In this document: positions 35,991-46,592 of the stretch, one piece after another
How positions within the stretch are numbered: the stretch's first letter is position 1
Layout: each line of letters begins with the position of its first letter
Assembly (NCBI GenBank): GCA_022496205.1
Contig: WTXD01000039.1
Location: 1 to 64,000, forward strand
From: Gloeopeniophorella convolvens
Lineage: Eukaryota > Basidiomycota > Agaricomycetes > Russulales
Reading direction: 5' to 3'
Length of the DNA stretch: 64,000 bases
Made by a program: the position numbers and the translations under genes
The notes under the pieces: generated by a model
Seen by the model: the letters and a program-made list of their open reading frames with translations, nothing else
What the model was told of the DNA's origin: nothing
Database searches by the model: none

Positions 35991-36516
35991 TTTTTATGGG
36001 TTCTGGTTTCAGGCGTAGTTTCGACCGCGCTCGTGGCGTTGATGTACGCAAGTTGTATGAATGGACGTTACCCTGACGGATCGGATATCAGATGGCGTCT
36101 CTTGTATGATGAATTCAGACCGACGATATGCTATTCCCGCAGCTTATGCTGACTATATACTGAGCGCAGCTTGATCGTCCTTATTCCAAAGCGTCACATG
36201 TCTCATCGCTACTAAACTTGCCTGAACCGTGCACTATGTGCTACATTCATGAGCGGTCAACCGCAAGACGTGACGGCATGCCCCGCAGCCGTTATATTGC
36301 CATAGCAGGTGGGATTTGACCCGGGCAGGTATCCGACGACGATACCCTCCACCCCACCACCAAGCGGAGTCGAGCCCCATCCCACAGCACCCACCCCCTG
36401 GTTGACCGTGGAGGGTACTCGTAGCCAAGCGTGCCCAGCTTTTGGAACAAGTCCGACGGGCTCCCGTGAGTATTCGGCGTTCTACACCGGATTTGTCCAG
36501 GGTGTCCGCACACCCG

Positions 36517-39193
36517 TCAAGTGCTAGAACCTGCAGCGTCGATGCTACATGTGGATTGGAAAATGCCTGGATAGTATAAACTTGAAAGGACGCACCGTGC
36601 GCGCTTCTCAGGCAAATCATTGTCATCTGCCTCCGCACTCCGTTTGACACCGTCGAACGCCGAGTTTCGCATCGCTTCGATTACCTTCTCCAGACGAGGG
36701 CGCAGCTTCGGATCAGCACTCAGCAGCTCTAAGCAGAGACTTGAAACAGCTGGGCTGTCGCTCCCCTGAGGAATGTACCCAGAGAAGTATTCCATCATCC
36801 GTCCGCACGCCCACCGATCAGCCAGTATCGGACTGTACTCCACATCTGGCCCATCTTCCGATCCAGCCTCGGGAGCGATCCATCCGCGCGTTCCGCACCA
36901 GCAGTCAATCAGCGTCTCTTCGCTCTCAACGAACACGGACAAGCCATAGTCTATGATCAACAGCCGCAGCGAGCGCGCAGACAGAGGGCCGTCGACCTTG
37001 ACGACGACATTGGAGGGATTCAGATCAAGGTGGGCAATCTTGTTCTCATGCAAGAACGCGACCCCTTCCAAGAATTGGGTGCGAAGACCCAGGGCTGCAT
37101 GGGGATACCGTCGAAAGTCCAGAAGCTCGCGCAGAGGAGTATGCCAAGGCAACACAACGACGTTCCCCACGGGATGTTCGAAGGCGTCGACAAGCTCGAT
37201 GGTATGATTTTTCGGTGATTTGATATCATTCAAGTATCGTAGAATCTTGAGTTCGTCCGATTCGCTGTCAAGAGGTTTGATGACGACCTTTGATCCGTCA
37301 GCCGCCGTGGCTTCACGCATCGAAGGTTTCACCTAGTAGTGAGGATTGAGTTGTGGTCACGATGCATAACAAGTAGACGCGCACAGGAGTGAATCTCTCG
37401 AAGCCATCGACTTCTTTGGTGAGTGTGTAACCCGATGCTTCAAGCATCTTCATGATTGCTGGCTCATCGAGGACATGTCCTCGCGTTTGGCCGGTATAAG
37501 AAGGTTCCGGCTGGGCAGGGTCGTGTGCGTCGCTGGCACCACCGCGCTTCCGCTTAGACGGAGGCTTCTTTGTGGAAGTTAAAGCTTCTAGCTTCCTGTC
37601 AGAAACGTCGCCTTTCATCTTCGAGATCCGCGTGAACAAGTTGGGGCCAAGTCGACTATTGTTTCGGACCGCCTGGGATTTAAAATTGTACAATCGAAAC
37701 ATGAATCTGAATGCTCCCTCGCGCGTTCTCAAGTCAAACTTCATAGGCAAGTATCGAACCTTCACAACGTGTGTTAGCCATCACTGCTAACCGACGGTTT
37801 CTTCGAGAATGTTACCTCATTACTAAGTGGGTCGGGTTGACACAAGAGATATTGTGTGGCAACGAATTGAACGTCAACGTATATTGCCATGATGACCACT
37901 GCTTCCTTTGTACCGGGCTTGCGTAAGGAATTGGCAAGTCGAGCAAGACAGCCAGCTTGCAAAAGCATCCAGTACCGATCTGGACTTGCGGCCGACCCGG
38001 TCGAATTGACTTCGAGGATGCATCGCGGAAGGCCATTAATGCGTAGATGGAAATCACTTGGCGTGTACCGAAAATCTTGCTGGGATTGTTTGATGTGTGC
38101 AACCAGTCGAAAAGGCCACTTCGTGCCACTGCATCCAACTGGTCGGCCAGGAATACTGATAACGAACGAGATGTTGCTCACAATCCATGGGCACACCCAG
38201 TCTCGCCAGAGTCGCTCTCCTCAAATCCGACCAGAAAGTCCTGCAGGAGGTTGCGCACTTGAGCTTGTTTGTTCTCGAGGTAGTTGCACTCGAGCAACAG
38301 CTGAGGACTCCGCCAAATGTGAATGTAGTGATACATCTCTCCCGCAGTCGTAGAGAAAGCGTTTGGAGACTCGGCTGGGTCGTCCGAAAAAAAAGACTTG
38401 CATGGGTCGCCGGTGAAGCACATGCGCTCGGAACATTCCCGGAATGTCTAAGAGCGTGAAAACTGAAGAAAAACGCGAGAGTGCATGCCGACGCCTACCT
38501 CAGGTTGACAGAAACGCTTCGTACTCAAGATGCCATCAAACTCTTCCAGACGCTGCGAGTCCCCCTCAGCTGGAATAATATCATTGGCGGTTAAATTGTC
38601 TGGACCGAGGTCATTGTCGCGGAAATGCTGCTGGGAAGTGATAAAGAAGCGGATTTCTGACTGATCGCTGGTGGCGATAGGTTGGAGATCATGCTGGCCT
38701 GCAAGCAAGCATCAGTTATCTTATAGTGTGCCATCGAGCCCAGATATATATGCACCTGTATCAATCCCAACATAAACGATAAAAGAGAGATACATGCGCC
38801 AAGAAAGGATAGCATATGATTAAAGCAGGGAGCCTTATGCAAGCGTACCTTCCGGTAGTGATATTGCTCGACATAGCTGGGCAACTACGTGAAGACATCC
38901 TTTATGCAGTTGATTGGGTTGAAAGTGGGTCCCGATCTTCTCAAGCGAAGGTAATGCTATGCGAGTGACAGATCGAAGGTGCCCCCAGTCGTCGTCAGGG
39001 GCGTCGAAAGACGGGGGTGAGGTGGGAAGAGATCCAGCGAATACTTCTCCTGTATGAACATCTCATTCTTGATGAGCTCCTCAAGGTCAAAGACAGTATC
39101 GCTCAGAGAGATTTCGACTAGACTTGGCGTGCCGACAGGTTTGAAGTCTTCACTCATCACGACAAAGGCGATGCGGAGTGTCGAATCACTCAT
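36517..39193 (-). CDS. Crinkler-like header plus fungal-type kinase, copy 1
   Basis: Start at 39193, MSDSTLRIAFVVMSEDFKPV. The header (DTVFDLEELIKNEM, EKYSLDL) resembles the ubiquitin-like Crinkler N-terminal domain. Next, over several exons, comes a middle region with GLPRCILEVNSTG and LLQAGCLARLANSLRK that I suspect is a degenerate restriction-endonuclease-like fold. The C-terminal kinase exon (about 37333-36517) has GSKVVIKPL with the ATP Lys and the loop IAHLDLNPSNVVV (HLD in place of HRD). It continues with IDYGLS for DFG and GTRGWIAPEA. The end KRSAEADDNDLPEKRAR looks like a bipartite nuclear signal. Introns at SNE|VRYL (57 nt) and FTP|VKPS are shared by all copies. The header and middle region are out of frame by one base near 39005. 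It is either a consensus error or a break. Function, perhaps effector or self-directed kinase, is inferred. Confidence 0.6.
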
Positions 39194-40049
39194 GACTGCA
39201 AGGCTAAGTACTAGTAGCCTCGGCGGGACCGTGGAGCCTGGGTTGAGATTGAAAGACGTGTAGGAGCTGGGGCAAGGGCCGCAAAGACGGGGAGACAACC
39301 GATTCGTTCAAACCGCTGAGTCATGGTTACGTCAACTCACGAAGACATTAGATCAGCATTACAGTCGAAATCAAAAACATAGGCCCCGCGCTGACGTCCG
39401 TTCAGAACAGCATTCGGGCGGAGCATGTAAATAAGCCCCAGCCAATCAGAGTGGCCTCAACCGTGCGTGAGGTAAGACGAACACGCAAGTTTTCTGGATA
39501 GCGAGAACGACGCCGACTGAGTAAACCCGGCCAGTGCCCAATATGATTGCACCGCGCGAACTGCACTTTTGTGTAGTTTTTGCGAGAGGGATATGCTGAC
39601 ATTAAAACCCCGCCTGTTCTGAAGGGCTGTTGAAAAAGGGCCTATCATTTTGAATTCAGCTGTAGTGAGATTTGATTCGGGCTCTAGGTATCCAGTCAGA
39701 CGACGATACCCTCCGCCCCGCCACCACTGGCAAGCGGAGTCGAGCCCCACCTCACAACACCCATTCCCCTGGCTAACCGCAGAAAGTACTTGTATTGGCG
39801 CACACCGGGATGCGAGTCGATCTTATAACACATTTCATCTACACCATACTGATACAAAGTGAATAAAGACTCCTATGTCCCGGGAGGAAACGACGAGATC
39901 CGTCGGAATATTACTTCTGTGGAGGCTACAGGCGATTATTGCTACTAAACAAGTGTCGCTGGAACACGACGGACTGGACAAGATATACATGAGGACTTCG
40001 GGTATCGTTTCAGGCTTTCAGCAGCGATTGAAGATATTCGTTCGATCGA
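39194..40049. other. Intergenic region between kinase copies 1 and 2
   Basis: Contains a duplicated 3' flank: the block around 39664-39745 (GATACCCTCCGCCCCGCCAC) recurs near 36309-36370 and 46258-46320, each time just downstream of a kinase copy. No gene recognised. Confidence 0.55.
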
Positions 40050-42585
40050 CTAGGAGCTTTGGGCATCGGCGGCGTCGACACTACATGCAGATTGGGAAAT
40101 GCCCGGATAGTATATACGTGAAAAGACGCACCAGTTTATCCGCGCGCGCTTCTCAGGCAAATCATTGCCATCTGCCTCCGCGCTCCGTTTGACACCGTCG
40201 ACCGCTGAGCTTCGAATAGTTTCAATTACCTTCTCCAGACGAGGGCGCAGCTGAGGATCAGCACTCAGTAGCTCTAGGCAGACACTTGAAACTCTCGGGC
40301 TGTCGTTCCCCCGAGGGATGTACCCAGAGAAATACTCCATCATCCGTCCGCACGTCCACCGATCAGCCAGTATCGGGCTGCACTCCACACTTGGCCCATG
40401 TTCCGTACCAGCTTCGGGAGCGATCCATCCACGCGTTCCGCGCCAGCAATCAAGCAGCGTCTCTTCGCCCTCGACGAACATGGACAAGCCATAGTCTATG
40501 ATCAACAGCCGCAGCGAGCGCGCAGACAGAGGACCGTCGACCTTGACGACGACATTGGATGGATTCAGATCAAGGTGGGCAATCTTGTGCTCATGCAAGA
40601 ACGCGACGCCTTCCAAGAATTCGGTGCGAAGGCCCAGGGCAGCGTGGGGATACCGTCGAAAGTCCAGAAGTTCGCGCAGAGGAGTACGCCAAGGCAACAC
40701 GATGACGTTCCCCACGGGATGTTCGAAGGCGTCGACGAGCTCGATGGTATGGTTCCTCGGTGATTTGATGGCATTCAAGTATCGTAGAATCTTGAGTTCG
40801 TCCGATTCGGTGTCAAGAGGTTTGATGACGACCTTTGATCCGTCAGCCGCCGTAGCTTCACGCGTCGAGGGTTTCACCTAGTAGTGAGAATTGAGTTGTG
40901 GTGGCGATGTATAAAAAGTGAATGCGCATAGGAGTTAATAACTCGAAGCCATCAACTTGTTCGGTGAGCGTGTAACCCGATGCTTTGAGAATCTTCAGGA
41001 TTGCTGGCTCATCGAGGATGTGCCCTCGCGTTGGAGCGTCATGAGAAGACCCCGACTGGGCAGACTCGGAGTCGTGTGCGTCGCTGGCACCACCGCGCCC
41101 CCGCTTAGACAGAGGCTCTGCTGCGGGAGTTAAAGAGTCAAGCTTCCTTGTGATAACCTCGCTTTTCATGAACCAGATCCGCGTGAACAAGTCGGGGTCA
41201 AGTCCATCTTTGCCATGAACCGCTTGAGGTTTGAAATTGTACAATCGAAACATAAATTCGAACGCTCCCAAGCGTGTTGTCAGGTCAAACACCCTGGACA
41301 AGTATCGAACCTTCACAACGTGTGTTAGCCACCGTTTCCGACCGACAATCTCCTAAAGAATATTACCTCATTACTACGTGGGTCAGGTTGACACAAGAGA
41401 TATTGTGTGGCAACGAATTCGGCGTCAACGTGTATTGCCATGATGACCACCGGCTCATTTGTACCGGACTTGCGTAAGGAATTTGCAAGTCGAGCAAGAC
41501 AGCCAGCTTGCAAAAGCACGAGATACTGATCTGGGCTTTCGGCTCCGAGCTCGGCGGAACTGACTTCGAGGATGCACAACGGAAGGCCATCAATGCGTAG
41601 ATGGAAACTGCTTCTCGGCGTGTACTGATAGTCTTTCTCAGGTTTCACGGTGCACACAACCAGGCGAAAAGGCCAATCTGTGCCACTGCGTCCAACTGGT
41701 CGGCCAGGAACACTGATAATGAACGAATGTTGCTCACAATCCATGGACGCATCCCGGTTCGTGAGAATGGCTCCCATTGAATCCGACCAGAAAGTCTTGC
41801 AGGAGCTGCGCACTTGCTTTTCTCTCTTCTCTAGGTAGTTGTCCAGTAGTAACAGCTGAGGCTCTGCCAAATGTGAATGTAGTGTACTATCTCTCCCATA
41901 GTCGTATGGGGAGCATCTGGAAGCTCGTCTTGGTTGTCCGAGAAGAAGGACTTGTATAATGTGTCGTCGGTCAGGCACATACGCTTGAAACATTCCCGGG
42001 ATTCCTGAGGAGAGCGTGAAAACTCAGGAAGACGCGAGAGTGCATGCTGACGCCTACATCAAGTTGACAGAGACGCTTAGCATCAAGAGGCTATCAAATT
42101 CTTTGAGACGCTGGCAGCTCGACGCAGCTGGAAAGATCTCATTGGCGATTAGATCGTCTTGACCGAGGTCCTTGCTCTGAAAATGTTGCAGGGAAGGGAT
42201 AACAAAGCGGACTTCCGACAATGCTCGACGTAGCTGGACAGCCATGTGAACAACACTTCCATGCAGTTGGGCGAGTTGAAAGCAGTCCGAGATCTTTTGG
42301 TTCGAACGCAGTTCTACGCGGTTACTACGAACGACAGATTCAAGGTCCTCCCGAGCGGTGACAGGGGCATCGGGAGACGGGTGTGAGATGGGAGGATCAA
42401 GCTTCCAGAGAGTCAACGAATACTTGCGCAGGCCCCTGAATGACATATTCCTGATTGGCTCCGAAGGTAGTCGATAGAGTTGATAGCGTCACTCCAAGGA
42501 ATCACGACCGCCCTTGGCGTGCCATCAACGACTTCAAAGTCTTCATCCACCAGATGAAAGTGATGTGTAAAGTTGAATCACCCAT
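40050..42585 (-). CDS. Crinkler-like header plus fungal-type kinase, copy 2
   Basis: Paralogue of 36517-39193 in the same order. The kinase exon (about 40878-40050) is open, with VVIKPLDTESDE, IAHLDLNPSNVVV, IDYGLSMFV and GTRGWIAPEA, and ends KRSAEADGNDLPEKRAR plus a short tail. The middle exons carry ILEVSSAE and LLQAGCLARLANSLRK. The header is recognisable (start MGDSTLHITFI at 42585, VDEDFEVVDGTPRAVVI, RKYSLTLWKLDPP). The L-T-L-W-K phrase is the classical Crinkler header signature. However, the header changes frame at least twice (near 42550 and 42455), so a full-length product is doubtful. The kinase part could still be made from an internal start. Confidence 0.5.
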
Positions 42586-42887
42586 GACCCCAGACTAAGT
42601 GCAACTAGCCTCGGGGGACGTGGAGCCTGGATTGAATAATGTGAGGAGGTGGGACTTGAACAGGGACTTGAACTTGTTCAGGGAGCTCGAGACGCCGTTC
42701 AAATCGCTGAGTCATGATTACGTCAACTCACACAGACCGCATTATATAAACAGGCATCAGATCTCACGCTAATCAAGCATAGTCCAACATAGCCTAGCGC
42801 GCTCATACAAGTATGAGGAAAACAAGCAGCGCTTGAAGCATCTCATACACCAGGTACCCCTGGTTGCCTCCACTAAAGCACGGCCGG

Positions 42888-43175
42888 TGTGTTCTATCCT
42901 TAGCACGCTCGAAGGCTGACAGTGGCAAGATCAGCGCTTCGCGACGCCCGTCGCGCTCATGCTTTCCTCGCAACGAAAGGAGGTCACGGACGCCTCGCTC
43001 AACCGGCTGCGCGCCACGCTCAGTGCGATGCTCAGCCTCGATGTGCTACTCATGGAACCGGCGTACGCGTGGAAGATGCTATCAACAAGGTTGGATCCTG
43101 GAGTCGCAAGGCACAGTGAGTCTCCCTCTTCTGTTCGAGCTGCGTGCGAGGTGCTGAGTGTATACAGATGCTGCC
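42888..43175 (+). pseudogene. NTH1 fragment (exon 2 and flanking introns)
   Basis: The sequence matches NTH1 from the end of intron 1 to the start of exon 3 (compare 49539-49840): [27 protein letters not shown], then INKVGSWSRK. It has small indels and substitutions. It stops at TATACAGAT, where NTH1 would continue with exon 3, and is joined to EF3-like sequence. It has no start, no catalytic Lys/Asp region and no Fe-S cluster, so it is dead. Confidence 0.85.
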
Positions 43176-43189
43176 ATCCATGCGGCGGG

Positions 43190-44056
43190 CCTTGCGGGTC
43201 TTGATCGCTCGCGAGTGGGCCGTCTGGTCCGTGTCGGAAGGCGTGAGGCCGATGTGGAGGGTGACGAAGAGGAGGAGGAGGACCTGTGCGGCTGCCAATT
43301 CTTGCTCGCATATGGTGCTCTCATCCCCGCTACGGTCTCTGGTAAGAAGGTACTGGCAGTCGATGCTCATGTGTGCAATCGCCAACGGGTGGTCTTAGTT
43401 TCAGGCTGTTTGAAACTATGGTCGCTGACGCTTTTCGGCTTATAGACAAGTTGAGGCCTTCCCTTCGCTGATGAGGTCCGCACGTTCATGTGGAGCACGA
43501 CATCGATGGTTTCAAGGAGATACTTCTGTCTTGACGTTTATCCTCACCGACAAGCGCATCCTCGCGGACGAGCAGGAAGTTATCGAGGCCCTCGCGTCCG
43601 TCGGCTTCAACGATGAGCGCCAGAGGTCCGCTATTGGCTCGCTCTCTGGTGCCTGGAAGATGAAGCTCGCGCTTGCCCGCGTGATGTTCTTCAAAAGGCC
43701 GACATCCTCTTGCTCGATGAGCCGACCGACCATTTGGACGTTGTCAATATTGCTTGGCTCGAGGGATACCTCAAGGGCCTTGGTACGCACTACGTGTCCA
43801 TCATCGTCTCGCACGACTCGGGCCTCCTCAACAACACGATCACCGATGTCCTCCACTTGAACCGCTTCAAGCTCCGCCGTTATCGTGGCAACCTGGAGGC
43901 GTCCGTCAAGGTGGTTCCTGAGGCACGTCATACTACACTCTCGAGGCCGCTGAGGATCACAAGTTCAAGCCCCGACCCCCTGCTGCTCGAAGTTCCAAGA
44001 CCGATGACATGGCGGGGAAGGAGCGTGGGGAGGACCGAGCTGACGACGAGCTCTTG
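43190..44056 (+). pseudogene. Truncated EF3 copy
   Basis: Begins within the EF3 linker (IAREW-V-V-R equivalent) and runs through the first ABC cassette: GDEEEEEDLCGCQFLLAYGA, SIGSLSGAWK (signature changed from LSGGW), and the DHLDV-type Walker B. After [10 protein letters not shown] it skips from the equivalent of about 33600 directly to the last codons and stop (GGACCGAGCTGACGACGAGC). The HEAT region and the second ABC cassette are absent, and it contains its own frameshifts. It is useful as an internal control for the TEF3 frame. Confidence 0.88.
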
Positions 44057-46190
44057 AGCACACCACCGTCAGAGATTTCGCTGTTATGGTGTTTCCCTTG
44101 TACTCTCTCTCACTGTCTCCGTCCGTGCTGCGTGTGTTTTGCCTTGCCCCTTGTGTTGCGTGCCGGCATGTAAGATTCCCCCCGCAATGACCTATTTCCT
44201 TATGACCACAATCGCGTGACGTCATCTGTGTCCAGGCCCCAGATGCGCCAAGGCGTTGCAAGCGGTGGCAAGACTAACTTATGTAGTACTTGATTATATT
44301 GATCACAAACCCTATGCAGCTGCGGCCTGCGCCTTGCTGTGCCCCACGCACCGCCGCCACTATTAATCTAGTAGTACGATACCCTTGCCTCTGCCCGCTA
44401 CCACCACCTCTCCCTCCTACCACTACGAACGATGTCTCTGTTATTTCCTCAAGCTTACGACGCTCACGAACTGCACGCGCGCGACTTTGACTCGCGCATC
44501 ACGCCGAATGCAACGCAACGCACGACCCTCATTGTCGCAGGATGCTACATCATTGTCATTGCAATACTTGGTGCGTGCTAGCCCTGCTGCTCCTTGGAAT
44601 GAACACTGAATGTGCGGGGGTGGCGCAGGCATGTCCCATATTTGAACTTCATCAGTGCGTGCTATCTACGCGTCGGTTGCACATACCGGCAAGGGTGACA
44701 GGGTAGTGGGGTAGTATATCCATTCAAGTGCGTACTTGGTCAGTTGGCGGGGATTGTGCGGCCTAGCGCTGATTAGCGCTCTGCCATAGGTTGCTCACGG
44801 TCGGGTTCCATGAGGTGCGCCGCGCCCGCGCGTTCGTACATCGCTCGCTTTATCGTGGTGTGCTGACTCGCTCTGGCGCGGGGCTGGAAGATGAGCCATG
44901 CGCTCGTCGGCGTGCTCACATGCGCGCATATACACTCGATCGAGCTCGACCGTGCGTGCCAGCCTCCTCGGCCTGCTCATCGTTCCCGCTGACACACCCC
45001 GCGCGCGCAGCGGACGAGGCGGCGCGACGTCCATGTCCGGCGGGATCCCGTGGCTGACGCTCCCCGCGGCTACCTCGGCTCGTCGCTCGTCGGTGCCGCG
45101 CTCATCGCGTGCGGGTTCGACACCAACGCGAGCAAGGGCGCGAGCCTCGTCCTCGCGGCCTTCTTCCTCGTCACGCTCTGGTGGCGCGGCGCAACCTCCT
45201 GTGCATGTTCCTGGCTCCTTTGCAGGGCCGGACAGGCAGCTGATCCTCCCGTGCGCATAGGACGTGGGTGTTGCTGCTCGGCATGTCCGGGCTTATCGTG
45301 CTTTTCTGGTTCGTCGCCGGCGGCGAGGCGCTGCGCTACCTCGTATGTGTTCCCACGCGCATGCACGCCCGTGTTTGGTGACAGTGCCACACGCGCAGGT
45401 CCTATTCATCGGCGTCATGTCGTGCCTGTATGTCCTCTGGGACGTGATCGGTGCGTCGTTGCGGTCGCCCTGGTGCGGCGGCGGAGCGCTCAGTCCGGGC
45501 CCGGCAGACGATACCATTGCGCGCAAGGTCAATTCGTCCGACGCGTCTGCGTTCGCGGATATCTGCGGATGCTTTCCCTCACGAGGTGCGTCTTGCTGCA
45601 TCGCTCCCTACACAACACACCTGCTGAACCCAGTGGACCCGAGCCAGTGTGGGGCGTCATCTGGCTCTTCATCGCGTTTGCGTTCTTCGCGCGGGATAAT
45701 CATCGGTCTCGTTGCGTTCAAGGTGCGCCACGCCGCCTTGCCTGGTGTCATTCCGTGCTCAGACGCTCTATGCCGACTTGACGTAGGAGTCGGCCTCGCA
45801 GCAGAAGGAGGACGCGAAGCATTTTTTGCCTGTACCGGGATCAAACAGCGCGCCTCCATTACAGTTGTCCTTTTCATGGGTTCTGGTTTCGAGTATGGTT
45901 TCAGTTGCGTTGGTGGCGTTGACGTAGGCTGGTTGTATGAGTGAATGTCACCCTATGTATCGAATATAAGCTATTGTTTCTTGTAAAGTTGAAGTCAAAT
46001 GGACGATTTGCTATTCTCGTAGCTCATGCTGACTGTATACTGAATGCAGGAGGAGGTAGGCTCGCAGAAGGAACGTGGAGTCTGAGTCATAGGGCTCGCC
46101 TTTCGATAGGGCCAAGGAACCATCCCCATTCCCAGGCATCATATATCTCATCACTACTGAACTCACCTAGATCGTGCACTATGTGTTACA
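44050..46190. repeat. Segmental duplication, right arm
   Basis: Counterpart of 34715-36230; includes the EF3 3' flank, the fuller M50B copy and the start of the kinase 3' flank. Confidence 0.8.
44432..45845 (+). CDS. M50B-like membrane metallopeptidase, copy B (with frame breaks)
   Basis: Starts MSLLFPQAYDAHELHARDFD. Exons then give TLIVAGCYIIVIAIL (helix), LLTVGFHE|MSHALVGVLTCAHIHSIELD, where an intron splits the zinc motif HEMSH. Then come MSGGIPWLTLPA, YLGSSLVGAALIACGFDTNASKGASLVLAAFF, VLFIGVMSCLYVLWDVI, DDTIARKVNSSDASAFADICGCF and WGVIWLFIAFAFF, ending near KEDAKHFLPVPGSN. This is the fungal peptidase M50B-like family, multi-pass membrane proteins of unknown substrate. The frame needs single-base additions at GCGGCTAC (about 45068), TGGTGGCGCGG (about 45182) and GCGCGGGATA (about 45690). 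These are either consensus errors like those in TEF3 or real decay. The C-terminus is approximate. Confidence 0.6.
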
Positions 46191-46592
46191 TTCACGAGCG
46201 GCCAACCGCGGGACGCGACGACGCGCTCGCAGTTGTTACAATGCGATAGCAGTGCTAGTGAGATTTGACTCGGGCTCCAGGTATTCAGTCAGACAACGGT
46301 ACCCTCCGCCACGCCCGACAACACTCACTTCTCTGGCTGGCCGTGGAGGGTACTCTCTCTTATTGGCACACACCGGGATGCGAGTCAATATTATAACTCA
46401 TCTCATCTACATACTGATACAAAGTGAATAAAGAGTCCTACGCCCTGAGAGGAAGCGACGAGATCCGTTGGCATGCCATTGACATCGTTACCCCGTGGAC
46501 GCCACAGGGCATTATTACTACAAAACAACCGTCGCTGGAACACGACGGACCGAGCAAGATATGCTTGAGGGCTTCGGGCCTCGTTTCAGCAG

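Larger units (their letters stand above)
34715..36230. repeat. Segmental duplication, left arm (EF3 3' flank plus M50B region)
   Basis: Aligns with about 44050-46190: the EF3 stop and 3' flank (TTTCGCTGTTATGG, CTTGTACTCTCTC), the M50B start and the downstream exons match. The left arm lacks about 500 bp of central M50B sequence. The same duplication continues into the kinase genes. Confidence 0.8.

Noticed and set aside
42888..43445. A chimeric NTH1-EF3 gene
   Set aside because: Neither side has a start, and the EF3 side is frame-broken after the join, so this is a duplication scar and not a fusion protein.
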